This document shows, one piece after another, positions 28,501-42,100 of a stretch of 64,000 nt of DNA; the first letter of the stretch is position 1; each line of letters opens with the position of its first letter. A program made the translations under genes and the position numbers. The notes under the pieces were generated by a model. It worked only from the letters and a program-made list of their open reading frames with translations. It was not told the origin of the DNA and did no database searches. The DNA is from Temnopleurus reevesii. Its lineage: Eukaryota > Echinodermata > Echinoidea > Temnopleuroida > Temnopleuridae. The stretch covers positions 23,299-87,298 of the forward strand of contig BQKZ01000408.1 of the NCBI GenBank assembly GCA_036244855.1. The letters run 5' to 3'.

Positions 28501-31500
28501 TGTTTCATTACTCACATTCTTTGGCATTGTGTTAATGATTATTTCCATTGTTCATCATCAAACAAAAGCTAATTTGTGGTTGGTTGATTTTCACACACTC
28601 CTTGGATCTAGAACCAAAAGCTTTCATAATGCAGAGATGCCAACCGTTCTAGAATATATGCAAAACATACCCATGTTTATTTTCATATGAATTCATGCTT
28701 TCATGACAAGTGAAAAGCTGAAAGTATGGTTATTTGGTCAGGTTTCCTCTCACTTTCGTTCAGCTGTTTCATATATGTTTTTATTTTGCCTCATGCATAT
28801 TCTGGAATGGTTTGCATTTAAGATGGTATTTTTATTTGATGAAATCAGAAGCTGCTAGTGTTTGCAAATCATAAAAAAGAATATTTAAGAAGAAGATGTA
28901 TTCCCATCTTCTTTTGACTTATAACAACTGGCTTCATAACACCAACCGTGTTTACCTTTCGAGCATAAAACCTACTCTTATTTCTGAATGGAATAAATTG
29001 TATGAAAATCATAGTTGGGAACAGATGGGGCATTTATGCATTCAAATGCGCCAAACGTAATTGGGATAATTGCTGAAGTCAATGAAGCTTGAAGATAGTT
29101 AATTATGAAAAGTGTGATATTCTGGAAAGGGATAATACTTTTGTGAAAAAATAGCTGAAAGTTAGTCAGCCTAAAAAAGGGCTAATTACGCAAAGTGGGA
29201 GTTTTGCAAAATGTATTAAAACCTGATATATTTATGGAAGTGGCTGAAAGAAGTAACAATACAAATTTAATGGAAAGTGTTATAGTTGTGAAAAAGGAGT
29301 ATTAGACCCGATTTCCTTTGTTCTTTTGGTCATTTAGGTATTGCTCTTGTCAACATGAAATACTATGCTAATTTATTAAAACATGTGTTCATTAGAGAAT
29401 GATTAGACTAGAATAGATGTCATTAAGTTTGTTGTGACCAAATATTTTTATTTTCCCATGCCTTCACCGTTTACCACTAAAACAAATATTAGCAAATTCC
29501 AAAGCAATGTACCTTAAAATTTTGAACTGGCACACTTTCTTCAATATTTACCAAAAAAAAATAATATAACCACAATGACCATGCATGTCATATTTTCTTT
29601 GAAACATAGAAAACCCTCTGCTCAATGTCTGTTTGTTATATGTGTCATACATCAGCACATGATTATGAATGTTAAAAATATACTCACAATATGACATCCT
29701 GAAATGGTTACAGGATACAATGCATCTCTACAATTGGTTTGAGTGCAAATGGTCACTGTGTATGTGAGCATATTCTGACTACATGTACATGTTATATTCT
29801 TTTAATATTTGGTTTTAATTATATCTTTAATTCTCTATTTTTAAGAATTTTTCACTGTCATTCATTTTTGCGATCATGTTTTGCTTCCCCATCATTCACC
29901 TTTATGGGATATTTTGGTCTAGTAGGACCATGGATATCATCTCTATCCATTGATCCAAAATTAATGGAAAGAATTGTGAAGTTTGTTGTTTGCCATTTTT
30001 TTATTTGTGAAAGAAATTTAGGGGACCGAGGGGGCTGGGCCCCAATGTTATCTATTAGTGTGTGTTATATGTTATGTTATCTTCTGCCGATAGCTCTTGA
30101 TACAGAGACAAATTTGAGTACATGAAAGCAGGCAAGTTATATCACAGATAAGATGGATTTTCCTATTAATTTTCTTTAGATTTATTAAAATGCAATTCAT
30201 CTACCACATCAGATAATTTATACTATTCCATATAATTATGACTGCTTTATGGGGGTGGTTTGTTATAAAATGAGATTTACCTAAAAAATTATTTGGTTCA
30301 TGCATTTACTATTCAACCCAATGTCCTTCACCTGTACTGGTATAATGCCCAAAAGAACAAATTTTCTCTTACCTATCATATTATATATCTGGTGTATTTG
30401 CTGATAAATACTATTTGATTTCATCCCATGAATTCATGCAAACATTGGTTTTTATGGTAGACGGCTGATACAGACATGCCATTGACACGATCGGCTACCA
30501 CATTAACCACCTTGTAATTATCATGTTTGTGAAAATGCAATCACTGTGAAGTCAACTTCCTGACTTGAGAATATTTATCTTCATATATATTGTTGAATGC
30601 ACATGTGAATTATGATGCTATAGTAAACAACTGCTTTACATATTCTACCGATATTCTAGCACTAGCTTCTTATAAAATTGTACTTAATCTACCTTCATGT
30701 TCTACATACCCTATTAATTAATGTTGAGCAGTATGGTTCATCGACTTTGATGATTATTGAAATAAATTTAGTTTCAAATTGACCATATTCTCAAAGACAC
30801 AGTTCATTCAGCATTACAATGTCAAGCATGAAATGATCATACATTTCAGATCAATATCATACACTACAGTACAGTACTTCATAGGTGGCAAGGGATGAAA
30901 GGTTTCATTCAGAAAAACAATTTACTAGAACACTCGATTAGTAGTGTATATTTTGCCAGATGATGCCTTCATGAAATTATCCCTCTGACAAAAAAAAGAA
31001 AAACTAGAACCGCAGATGGCGCTATGTAGTTATCACCGTGAACAAGTCACGTGAGTCGGGATTCTCACTTCCGGTTTAGACATTGATGCGTGTGCATTAC
31101 ACTTTACCAGGTTTTAGATAAAAAAATCATGTTTGTTTTACACTTTATTTTGAATATTTCCTGATATCAATTATCATCACACCATGGTGTGTTTCTTTGA
31201 TGTAGCATCAAGTACCGCCGACAATGTGTATGGAAGAAAAGTCAGCACTTTTCCGAAATGATAGACATTGCAAGTGCATTAGCTTCCCAAACCGGACGTC
31301 ACCTTCCCAACCTCAACATGTCAATATCGATGGGATCATGAGATATTGTTTTAAATCACCTATTTTGGTACCTCGTATCAAGTGCAGTAGAATATATGCA
31401 TGTACAGTAATCGCGCTGTATAAATAGACCGATTATTATTATTATTATTTTCACCTTTATTCATGTATACATGGACGTACTGCACAAGGATATGTACCCC

Positions 31501-34500
31501 GTGATAATTCTGTACTTTGTATGCTTAGTTAATGGAATGTAAGTGTTAGCCACACAAGGTTGCTTGTCCAATGATGCATTTGTATTTACTCTAATGATGA
31601 CTAACAAGTCCAAGGCCAGTGGAATACCATTTGTGCAACCGTTACAGAAAATAAAGAGTATGGTACACCGTTACCTGAATGATTCATTTTCTAATCAATC
31701 GTGTACTGCACCATTTAGAACAAAAGATATCTTTTATCACATTGAATGTCTTCCATATTGCCAAAGAAAAGACTTGCCATCTTTTTTAATGAAAAAAAAA
31801 TTATAAGAAAAAAATGGATCTCTACCAGTACAATTATTTTTTGTGGTATAATATGATAATGCTTGACACAAAACAGTAGAGGAGAACCAATACACCCTGC
31901 AATGCAAATTACCATACAAATATAAAATGATTGACAAATAACGTGGAATTTGGAATTTATTCATGTCATTGACATGTACAGCCAACGTGTATATAGGCCT
32001 ATTTATTTTGATCAATACTGGATGAGTTTGTAGTTTCTTATTTGAGTACATATGACAAAGATGGTTTTATTTTCTCGGTTCAGCAACTTTCCTTGCAATA
32101 GCACGCATTCGGGCAATTCTAATGATTACAAATATGATGCCAATTCATATGATTCTTCGACTCCGTTAAAAGTGAATGAATAACAGATGAAATTATATTA
32201 GGAAAAACCTTACAAATCTTGTTAAACATTGGACATTTCAGAGCTCATTTGTAAAGGCTCTTGGGCTCTCTTGCTATCAATTTAGGGCATATTTGAGTTA
32301 TTTTCAGTTCCACACTTTACAAATTTAAGACTAGAAAAGACGTACAAATGACATCCTTTTGTAGTATCCTGCACCAAGCTTTCATTGTGAAATGGGGAAT
32401 TTACTGAAAGCAAATGATTGTGGTTAGGCCAATGGGGTCATCCTAAGAGGTCTATTATTAGAGGCATGTCTGAAATAAATTGAATATATTGTCTAAGATG
32501 AATGGCAAAAGGGCACTAAACCTTGATATCATCAATGGAAAGAAGACCCTTTTAGCTCTGAACAGGTTAAATGATGTCTCCAGTCCAATACAATAATGAG
32601 TCTGTTGTAAAATGGTGTTGTAGGATGTGAGTGCGCTTGAACTTGGTGGCTGCAGATTATCATTGATAAGGAGATAAGAAGAAAAGATTTGTCTTCCTGT
32701 ACAGTTAAAGTGATAGACCAGTTTTGGGATGAGGGCGCTTCATATATTTAACTAGTTTGCGAGCTGCAGTAAAATTATTACCATAATGCAGTTTTTCAAT
32801 AGTAAATTAGAGAATGTTCATAGTTTGTTTGAATGAAATCGACCTAGAATTGGCTTAATTATTGCAAAATAAAAAACCATGCTGCGGTCATACTCCCTTA
32901 CAATACATGCTTCACGTACAAAATGAACGCGAACTCACATACCGCAGACAATACCACCGATCGCACCGCCCATTTCAGGCCGACGCTCCCCTGTGATAAA
33001 GCACTTAGCACTCCGTATGAATAATGGCTGATTGAAGTGTTCGACGTAAAATACACAGAATACGAGCAAAATAGTACTCCTAATATCCTACAAAGATATA
33101 TTTAGGCATGTAAAACAACTTGTGAATACATCAGCTCGTTTAACATCACTTTCTGCATCCCGGCCATCACGAATCTATACCTTTAAATGTCAGATAAGAG
33201 GCTGAATAATATACTGAAATATTTGCATTTCAACCAAAGTATAAATCTAGAGTTATAAAACATTCATGAAGTTTGATGAGGGGAAATACCAAAAGTGTAT
33301 TGATATAGCTGAATATGATTTAAAAATGAATAAATGTATGTTTGTTATTCTTTTGTATCTTTTCATGCTGGGAAGACATTATCTGAATAATTTGAATAGG
33401 CAAATGCATAATGGCCCTAGCTGTCGGCACTCTTTGAAGTGATCTCAACACACACATCAATATGCATTCAGCTGCTAAGTTAATTGCTCTTATAATGTTT
33501 TAACTTCGGCCAAGATAAAAGATGGTTCTTTAATTATCAGAGGATGCATATTTGATGAGGCAGGATAGCAACGGTACTGAACTAATGATATGCTGTGGCG
33601 TAGTAATCAAGACTGGCTTTTAATTGGGGTTGCGAGTTTAATTCTGAGCCATGGCGATAATTTCTTTCATTCATAAATTCATCCACACATTGCTGTTCTC
33701 AACTCAGGTGCTGTGAATAGGCACTCCAGGAGAAATTCATTAATAAGACTGTAGCAACACTCTGCTTAAACCATAGGGACATCTATCAAGATTTGATGAT
33801 TACTATCATAACAAGAATTTCTGAGTTGGTGATAATATCACCTTTGAATATGTTTACAAATGTATGTCTCATAGTTTGGAGATTCATTCAATCCATATAT
33901 GATTTTATTCATTGAACTCTTCATTCTTCTTATGTTTTCTCTTTATTCCTCCTACTAATCTCTCTTTTGCTCTCTTGTTCACTCCATCATGGTCTTCTAG
34001 CCTTCTTATTCTATATCCTTTTCTCTTCCCCCCCCCCCTTTATCCACAAGATCCCCCCTCCCCTATTTCCCTCTCTCCTATTTCCCTCTCTGCTCCTCCA
34101 TGATTCTATTACCATTGTCAATGTTGCGGCCAAGCCTTGAAAGGATGGTGATTTCATTCATGGTTTAATTGGGTAAATAGCCTGGAGAGGTTTTTAATTC
34201 GCCTCAGTAACATTATCTCCCCTGCGTCTCATTTACATTCATCAATCTTTAAAAACCTGATATTTTTTTGTTCTGTCCCTGGCGTTATTCCATTATAGAG
34301 TTTATTTCTGGAGAGTTCATGTCTATTATTAGGATTATAATGAAAGGTTTAGGTTATGTGAGGGAATGTGGCTAATGTAGCTTGGGAACCAAGGAATTTT
34401 CCTGCCCCAGGGTGGGTTTTTGTAAAATTCTTTTCAATTTTTCAAAGACGAAGAAATGCAAAATGTAGCCTAATTATTTTCACTCAAATATTTGGAGGCA

Positions 34501-36057
34501 TTGTGCATAGCAGGGAATGGGCTATATGGATGACCTCCAGTGTATGTGGTGTGAATTTAAATAAGTAAAATCTGTTATAATTCATATTTCAGATTGTTTA
34601 TAATGCATATGGTGTCATTCCTTTATCACTCATGATGATAATAACTAATAATCATACTTCTTCTACATCATCCAACTTTCATGAGGTTGTGTTTTTTGTA
34701 AGGGTCCCAATGAAAACCGGTGTTATGCTGATTGGGCTACCCTTTTTTTCAATATTTTGGAAAAATAAATGAATAAATAAATAGTATTTGGCACTCTACA
34801 ATGCAGAATAATTACACTGGCTTTAGCAGTGCCATGTTAATGAATTCTCTCTTTCTAGGAATATATTTCTGCCAGGTACACCTCATCTGGGTGCACCATA
34901 ATGTGGATGCGGAAAGAAATTAATGCCACAGCTGTGACTTGAACCCCAACCCTCTGATTAAAACATGGTTGGACTTAAACCACTACATGTAGGTCATGGC
35001 CTTTCCATCCGCTCATGATTATTTAATAGTGTCAAGGACCTTCGTGTCATTCTGTCTACCAGTCTGATCTAAAATGACGAAACCCAAACGCATAAGATAA
35101 TGACAGTGTCCGGATGTCAAAAGGAATTACAAAGCCGGCAACACGTATGTAACTTCCTTCCTTTTCTACTGTGTGTAAAAGAAATATGCCATGGGTCACT
35201 TCATTTTGAATGAACATTCAGGAGAGCAATGTCTGACCTGAACTTGTGTGTACTATTTTCATATTTTTAGTATGAAAGTGCCATAAATGTTTAAAAATAA
35301 TATCTGAAAACTTTCCAACCAGATGACTCCTCCGGGTATTTGTTTTTCTTTGTTTGTTTATTAATGAGTTGCTTTCTCAATGAAGACAAATATTTTAAAA
35401 GAAATGTCTGCAAAAAAAATGGGTTTTCTATTTAGATTTGTCTATGTTTACAAAATGTAAGCTTGTTTACTAACAAGATTATTTTTTTAATGACAAAGAT
35501 CTTTGACATCAATTGTAGAGATGTCAAATATCCTAACATATAAAAGTCAGCGATCCATTTAGATCTTTGGAAATTATCATTGTAAAGTGTAGACAAAAAA
35601 ATCTTTAAATAGTGATGTTATCAATTGTTATTGTGATATAATAAAATAGTAGAATAGTGGATGAGAAATATCATCGTTATAGACAAGCTAACAATAACTT
35701 TTTGTCCCTCAGAAATTATTATTATTAGTAGAAAGAGAATCATAAATCATAGTGAAATCTCGGTTTCCTGAAGGTTTTAAATGTTTGGAATTTCTAGGGC
35801 ATCCCTCTAATCCAACCAGATTCAGGGGAGAAATGGCACGCAATACAATGTTCAAAGAAAAAGCACTAAGAAGTAAGAAATGCTTTTGTCCTGCGGGATC
35901 GTGCATGAGAATGTGACTTATGACCCGGCAATGTTAAGACTTTGGGGAAATTCACAAAAGAATAATGATGAATTGCGATGGAAAGATGGATAGCCGAGGG
36001 AAATACAAGAGAACGGAAGAAAGACATTCTCAGAAGAGAGGTTGGAAGAGAGAGAGA

Positions 36058-36106
<49 letters not shown>

Positions 36107-39100
36107 AGAGAGAGATACAGACAGGCACAGATAAGAGAGAGAGGGGGAAAGAAGAGTGACAGAGACAGTGATACAGATACAGTCAGAGAGAAAGAGAGGG
36201 AAGGAAGAGACTGTAGGAGGAGGCTGAAGTGGAAGGATAGACAGAATATTGGAATACCTCTCCTTGGATGGATCCAAAGCCTAGATGAATATCCCAAATA
36301 CTCCGCAGTCCGCCTCTGACATTGATGTTGGACCTCGACCAAGAGGAACCGTTCCTACAAACCCTGAAAGGCCGATTGAGTAACAGCTGATAAGACCGAT
36401 CAATGATTAAGCCGGGAGAAATAATGTTTATTTGTGTCAACTTTGGCCGACCTGCTTCCTGGTAGATTGTTGGAGGGACTGTGGCACTTCCTTTCGAGGG
36501 CGGCTATTTACTGTTGTCTTCACTCCATAATGTCATTTGATAGACAACTTCTCGATATTTGAGTCCGCCCTTTGGTCTCTGACAACATTTGTGGTCTGCT
36601 ATATGGATATTATTTGATCAACACAAGAAAATTATATGACGTAGAATTATGGATTCATGCTCGTGGAGTTTAACATTTCACTTTTTAACTAGAAATCAAG
36701 TCTTTGATCAATAGCAACGTATCCTTCCGCAATCAATAGCAATATGTCCTTCCGCTCTCTGCTTTGTTTTGACATATTTTGCTTTGAGTTTCAGGCTTGG
36801 ATGATGATAAGAGAGAAAATTTAAAATGTTCTTTGCCATTTGGGGATCTGAAGCCAAGTCAGGAACATACATTTTTTAGCCAAGTTCCGGAGAATGCTTA
36901 GTGCAGCTGCTTTGTATTATGGAGTGCGATATGATCTCTTCTAAAGGATGTTGTGAAGTGAATGTATGCTCCTGAAGCATGTTTGTTTGTGCCACCATTT
37001 ATGTTAGAATATTTTGGATCAATATTTCACCTGAATCCCATTATTTTTACCTTGCATCTAGGAACTATTCTTGGAAACACACTCGGATTACTGCCAGGTT
37101 TTGCTTTTGACTTTTCTTTAGAGCAAGAAGAATTATTAATTGTCACCCTTTGATGGGCAAATCTGATAACGTGGCAATCGATTCCTCATCTAGTGCAGCT
37201 TTTTCCTAGCATTTGGATAAAAGTTTTGCTTTTCATGCATCCGTCAAACAAATTGACAACTAAAGAAAATACATTTATGGTCTCGCAAGAAAACTTCTCC
37301 TGATTAATATGCGGTCAGGTTAAAGTGTATGTGATCAAAATTAGGAATTTACATCAACTATGGAGGATATGAAGAAAGCAGTTATAACCTCTTCAGTACC
37401 AATGACAGCATCAATTACATCAGAACCCACTGTTTTACCAGTCATTTGTGGGTTCTACTACCACGAGGAAACAAAAGAGGTAAAAGTAAAAATAGGAGAT
37501 AGTTGGAAAAGAACATAATTATTCATTATTAGTAGACTGCTGTAATTTTGTGGAGGCTGAAAATGCTGATCCTTCCAGAAGCACTGATCATGATTTGAGT
37601 TTATATAAAGAAATTTATTGTCTTTTGATTTTTGTAACGAAAAGATGTGTTTGCTTTTGAACGTTTTGCAGAAAATTATGACATGTGCTTATAGTTTGCA
37701 GTTACTTCCCAAGAAGTCATGGAATAGAAATGCAGTTGTGTCAAAGTTTGTTTGTCTTTTAATCATGTGAACAATGACTCGTTTATATTGTTTATTTAAT
37801 CACAAAAGCAACATTAAACATTCAAATTGTATTCTTTCTTCATAATTGTAAGTCAACAAAAGCAAGATTACTCATCTGTTGGTTTAAATAGCAAGAAAAC
37901 AATTTACTCCATCAACTTGGAGCAACCAATTTGACCCCTATGACCCCATCAAAATATTCAGCATTTTTCATGGACGTTTATATCCAGGAAAAGTTTTACA
38001 GGTCAAGTTGGGAATTCCCATTAATTTTTAACATCATCTGTACGTGCAAGACGTGTAGCATCGAAAGTATGAGTTTGAGGCTTTTGCTGTTTGCACAGTG
38101 ATCATGAAAATATTATTAAATGGATTCATTAGCATACTGTACCTTTGAACGGTTACTATTTGCTCTTACTAATTGCCATGCAGTGCCTAGTGCAGACATT
38201 CCTTAAATGGTTTCTGGGAAAACTAAGTTTGCGGAGTAGGAGTTTATCAATGGCAATCGTCAATGGAGGGAGTTGTGATCAAATGGAACATTACGTGATG
38301 ATAGAATTGGGAAATGCAATATGACGTATTGTTTGGGTGTTAATTTACATTAAAATCTCTCACAATGAAAGGGGTTGATTTTTTTTGTCATTAGCAAAAA
38401 AAAGACAGCAAAAAAAATCAGCAAAAAGGGTTAAAATGTTGATCTATTCTGGATTCGTTCGTGCATAGGATGATATGTTTAATAGTGAAGTTTGATTCTT
38501 CTTTCCATGCACATTCCATTAATGCAGAGCATCATATCTCTTGGTGCAATGATGTAGTTTGCCATAAGAGCTTGCTTATTTATTTTTTACTATGACGCTC
38601 CGCTCAAAGGCTATAGCTTGTCGTTAATGAAGAGATAAAGGCCTTGGTTGTAGTAGGAAGAGTCAGGCTGCGGCCTTACAACTCACTTCTTACAAATGAA
38701 CATGCTATCTTTACAGAGAATACGTAGATATTGTGTTGCGTACTACGGCCTATGACATCAGAGATTGTCCGTATTTGGCAAATGTTGCCACGGGTCGCTG
38801 TCCCCAAAGGGACTAGTGCTCTGTTGGGCTTTCCTCTCGCAAAACCACAAGATTGTATTTCCTTCCAAGCAATTTTGATGATCTATTTTTGTGTTCACAC
38901 TTGTTTAGATTTGTAGATTTCTTTTCATTTCAATTATAACGTGTATGAGTACTTTATTTAACTTATATGTTTTTGGGGGGTTATCACACTCTCGGGCAAG
39001 TTTCAGAGTATTTACTGACTGTGTATTAATATTTGTCAACTTTACAGATTTTTACTTTGACAAAGAATACATGTGGTCCAACTGGAATAGAAATAGAAAT

Positions 39101-42100
39101 TATCATTTTAGTTCATGATGCTTTGGCATGAAATCGATGAAGTATTAAAAAATAGCAATGTCAATTGATGCGGTATTCTGAAAACAGATAATTGAATTCT
39201 GTAATGAATATTTACATGCAAATAATCATTTACTGCCTTGTATCATGGGCAACCTTTTTAGATAAGTATGCCAATTACATGTTGACAAGGAACTTGTGCA
39301 TTAGTGTATTAGTACACACAGATCAAGGACTATAATCTTCTTTTTACATAGAAATTTGATAATCCGCATTCCTTAAGAGATAATCTGTTAGTAAATTGAT
39401 CAACACTTAAAACCGAATGGAATAAAAGAACAAATTGTTTTTATTCTACTTTTCTCCTGATTCTTTTTTTCTATTTTTCCAAAAACACTTTAGTACCAAA
39501 AATGAAATCATTTCATCGCCCTCTTGGGAATCACTGTGTAAATTGAGGTCTGCTTCCCGCCTCACTCTCTCTCGCTCTTTTATTTTTTGTGTTAGTTTGT
39601 TGATCATGATGAGATACTCGTGGGTGACAGCACCCGTGAACTTAACACACATCCTGGATGTATTATATACGGTGATGATGGCACATTAAAGTTCGCCTAG
39701 CGTCGTAAGAGAGCTGTGAGTTTGCGTCACAGGAAGACAAGCGCAGAGATGCTTGAGCGATAGCCGGTAGTGCAGTGCGATCTTTCGGACTTTTGAGGAT
39801 ACAGGACCTAAAGTTGTGACGGAATGACGTGATTCTGCTATCGGGTGTTATGCTGCCCTCGGTGCTCTCAGGTCATTGAGGTGAATAAGGCCTATAATGA
39901 TACATGAGAAGGAGAAGGAAAGAAATATATGATAGGGAGGGAGAAAGAAGATCTATTTTAGATGATGAGATGGGTGAAGAAATTAGGAATCAAAGATGAG
40001 AAAATATAGTTCAGGTAAATCTATCTTTGAGGATGTGGGATTCAATAATTTGTCAAATTGAATGGAATTGATTTATTCATAAAGATTACCTGTCCCATAC
40101 TGTTTTGGTGTCTGTCTGGCTTGCTGAATTCTTAAAATGTATGCACTTTTAAATAAGTTACACCCTTTTTTAAATGATTTTACTTCAATATTCGAAGGCC
40201 AATTCAAATGTTTTGATTTCTTAAAAAACTTTGAGCAAAGTTTTAGGTTGACAACACTAAAGAACAACATTAGTGGTAAAGTATTCATAAGGCCTGAATA
40301 AGTTTGTGATCTTGCCCATAACCTTCAAATCAAAGCAATGAAGCACTTAATGATGCCTGCTCCTTCATTTGTGGTGTCCAGAGAGAGTTTTGAAGTCTAA
40401 ACTAATATTTGGACCTGGACCAAAAACCAATTTACTCTTAGGTTGTGAGTCACATTAGCAGCTCCTGTCTTGATATCAAAGTGATTTCACTCACCAATCA
40501 AGTAGATAAGATGAGGATATTTGAATTTGCAGGGAAAATTCAGGGGAATGATCATTTCTCTTAAAGGGATTATTCACCCATTTTGTTACACTGTATAAAC
40601 CTGCACGCTTCTTCGTCTCTTAAGTTTTTTAAAGGAAGATCCACCCATTCTGTTGAACTTTTTAAAACTTTCCACCCCTCTTCCTCGGCTCTTTTTAAGT
40701 ATATTACCATGCCCTTCTGTTTTTCTTGCTTCATGTATTTCTAACATTTTAAAACCAGACAAATGCCAGACAGGCCCGCATATTTATAGCTTTATTATTT
40801 GCATGTTCTTCCTCAGCAGTGCCTCTACCTGAGTGACGATGACAGCTTTTTATGCTGAATGTCATGGCAATTTGTAGCGGAAGTTACGCTCGCTAGTTAT
40901 GTCTTTATACCTGTTTGCACTTACATCATGACATGGGACCACTGTAGGGGGATGCATTGAACAATTTCCTTCGCTAAAGAAATGCCCTTTTCATGGTGCT
41001 TTTTAGGATGCTTTTAGATCCAGAAACTTGACAGAGAGAGAGAATTTGAGGGATGGATTTAGTGATTTCAGAGCTAGCAAGGCTAGTTACACAGTGACAT
41101 TGAGCCAGATTTAAAGGAATAAAAGATAAAATAAAAATCTGTATTAAAGCGCGACAAGGAAGATGAGAAAGATCAAAAGAAATGGAGGAATATAGGTCAG
41201 GGAAAAGGAAATTCTAGAGGGGGTGGAAAGAGGGATAGGAAAAAGAGTGACTTTAGGGTTAGAGAAAAGATAAAGTTTAAGGATGAGGTGAACAGGGAGA
41301 GGAAGAAAAATGGAAATAAGAAGGGAAAATATAAAGGAAGGTTGTAAAGACTTATGACGTCATAGTATCAAGAATGGCCTGGGATAAGGGGAAGGAGATC
41401 TAAATCTTTCCCATTTGGTTTACGTTAGTCCTTCTCAACCAACGCTTGATAACAATCAAATATTGCCTAAACGAGTTAGAATGAAGGATTTGTCGTCAGG
41501 CACTGATAGGATGTACTTCGTTTCGAAAGCCTCTGTATTTGCGTGTTGTCCGCACGCATTGCGAAATGCTTGTCTGTGTGTATTTGTGCTCAGAGTAGAT
41601 GACAGTTCATGAGCAGCGTGTGCGTTTGTCTTTGGACAGTGAACTCACACACCCCGCCCTGATGTATTTATATGAAGCTCCTGGCTTTGCGGTTGGCACA
41701 AGTATCTTATTGACATCTTGACGTTTGCAGGACAAACGGATATTTTGAGCAGAGTTGGTTGAGCCAATTGTTTTAGCAGGTGTTTGCTGCCTGTGAAGGA
41801 TTCAAGGGGTTCATAAAAACTGTTTGAGGACATCCAGGTAGCGTAACCATCTCAGTGCAGATCGGATTTATGTGAACGTTGTCTAAAGTACCTCAAGATT
41901 TGCTCTCTGGTTTTCTAGGGCTGCATCTTGTAATCATGGTCCACCAAGGAACTCGCTTAGTGTACTATATCAAGGATATTTATGCACATGTGGTGAGCTA
42001 CAACCTTTTTCCGTCTTGTAATTTGTAAAGAATCAATATTGTTCATTATTCAAGGGTAGAAGTCTTACATGGTGGTTGCTGGTATGGGGATATCAAATCA

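Larger units (their letters stand above)
26731..36042 (+). other. CAS intron 1, third part: repeats, no gene seen
   Basis: AT-rich intron with the second dispersed-repeat copy (32711), a LINE/SINE-type tail at 31411-31450, two SINEs (33590, 34846) and a pyrimidine-rich tract at 33910-34100. A promoter-like patch with E-box and ETS sites lies at 31046-31074. The longest ORF (29739-30125, non-ATG start) has no recognisable domain. Confidence 0.55.

Noticed and set aside
29739..30125. 128-codon + ORF
   Set aside because: Non-ATG start, hydrophobic AT-driven composition, no domain and no splice context.
31184..31430. THAP-type zinc-finger start (MVCFF... and KVSTFPK)
   Set aside because: The second cysteine of the C2CH motif is missing and the frame ends after 25 codons.
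33590..33650. Possible tRNA gene
   Set aside because: A- and B-box-like words exist, but no acceptor or anticodon stem can be drawn; it fits a SINE head.
35866..36342. 158- and 119-codon minus-strand ORFs rich in VCVCVC and SLSLSL
   Set aside because: Translation of the CA/GA microsatellite; no protein-like content outside the repeat.
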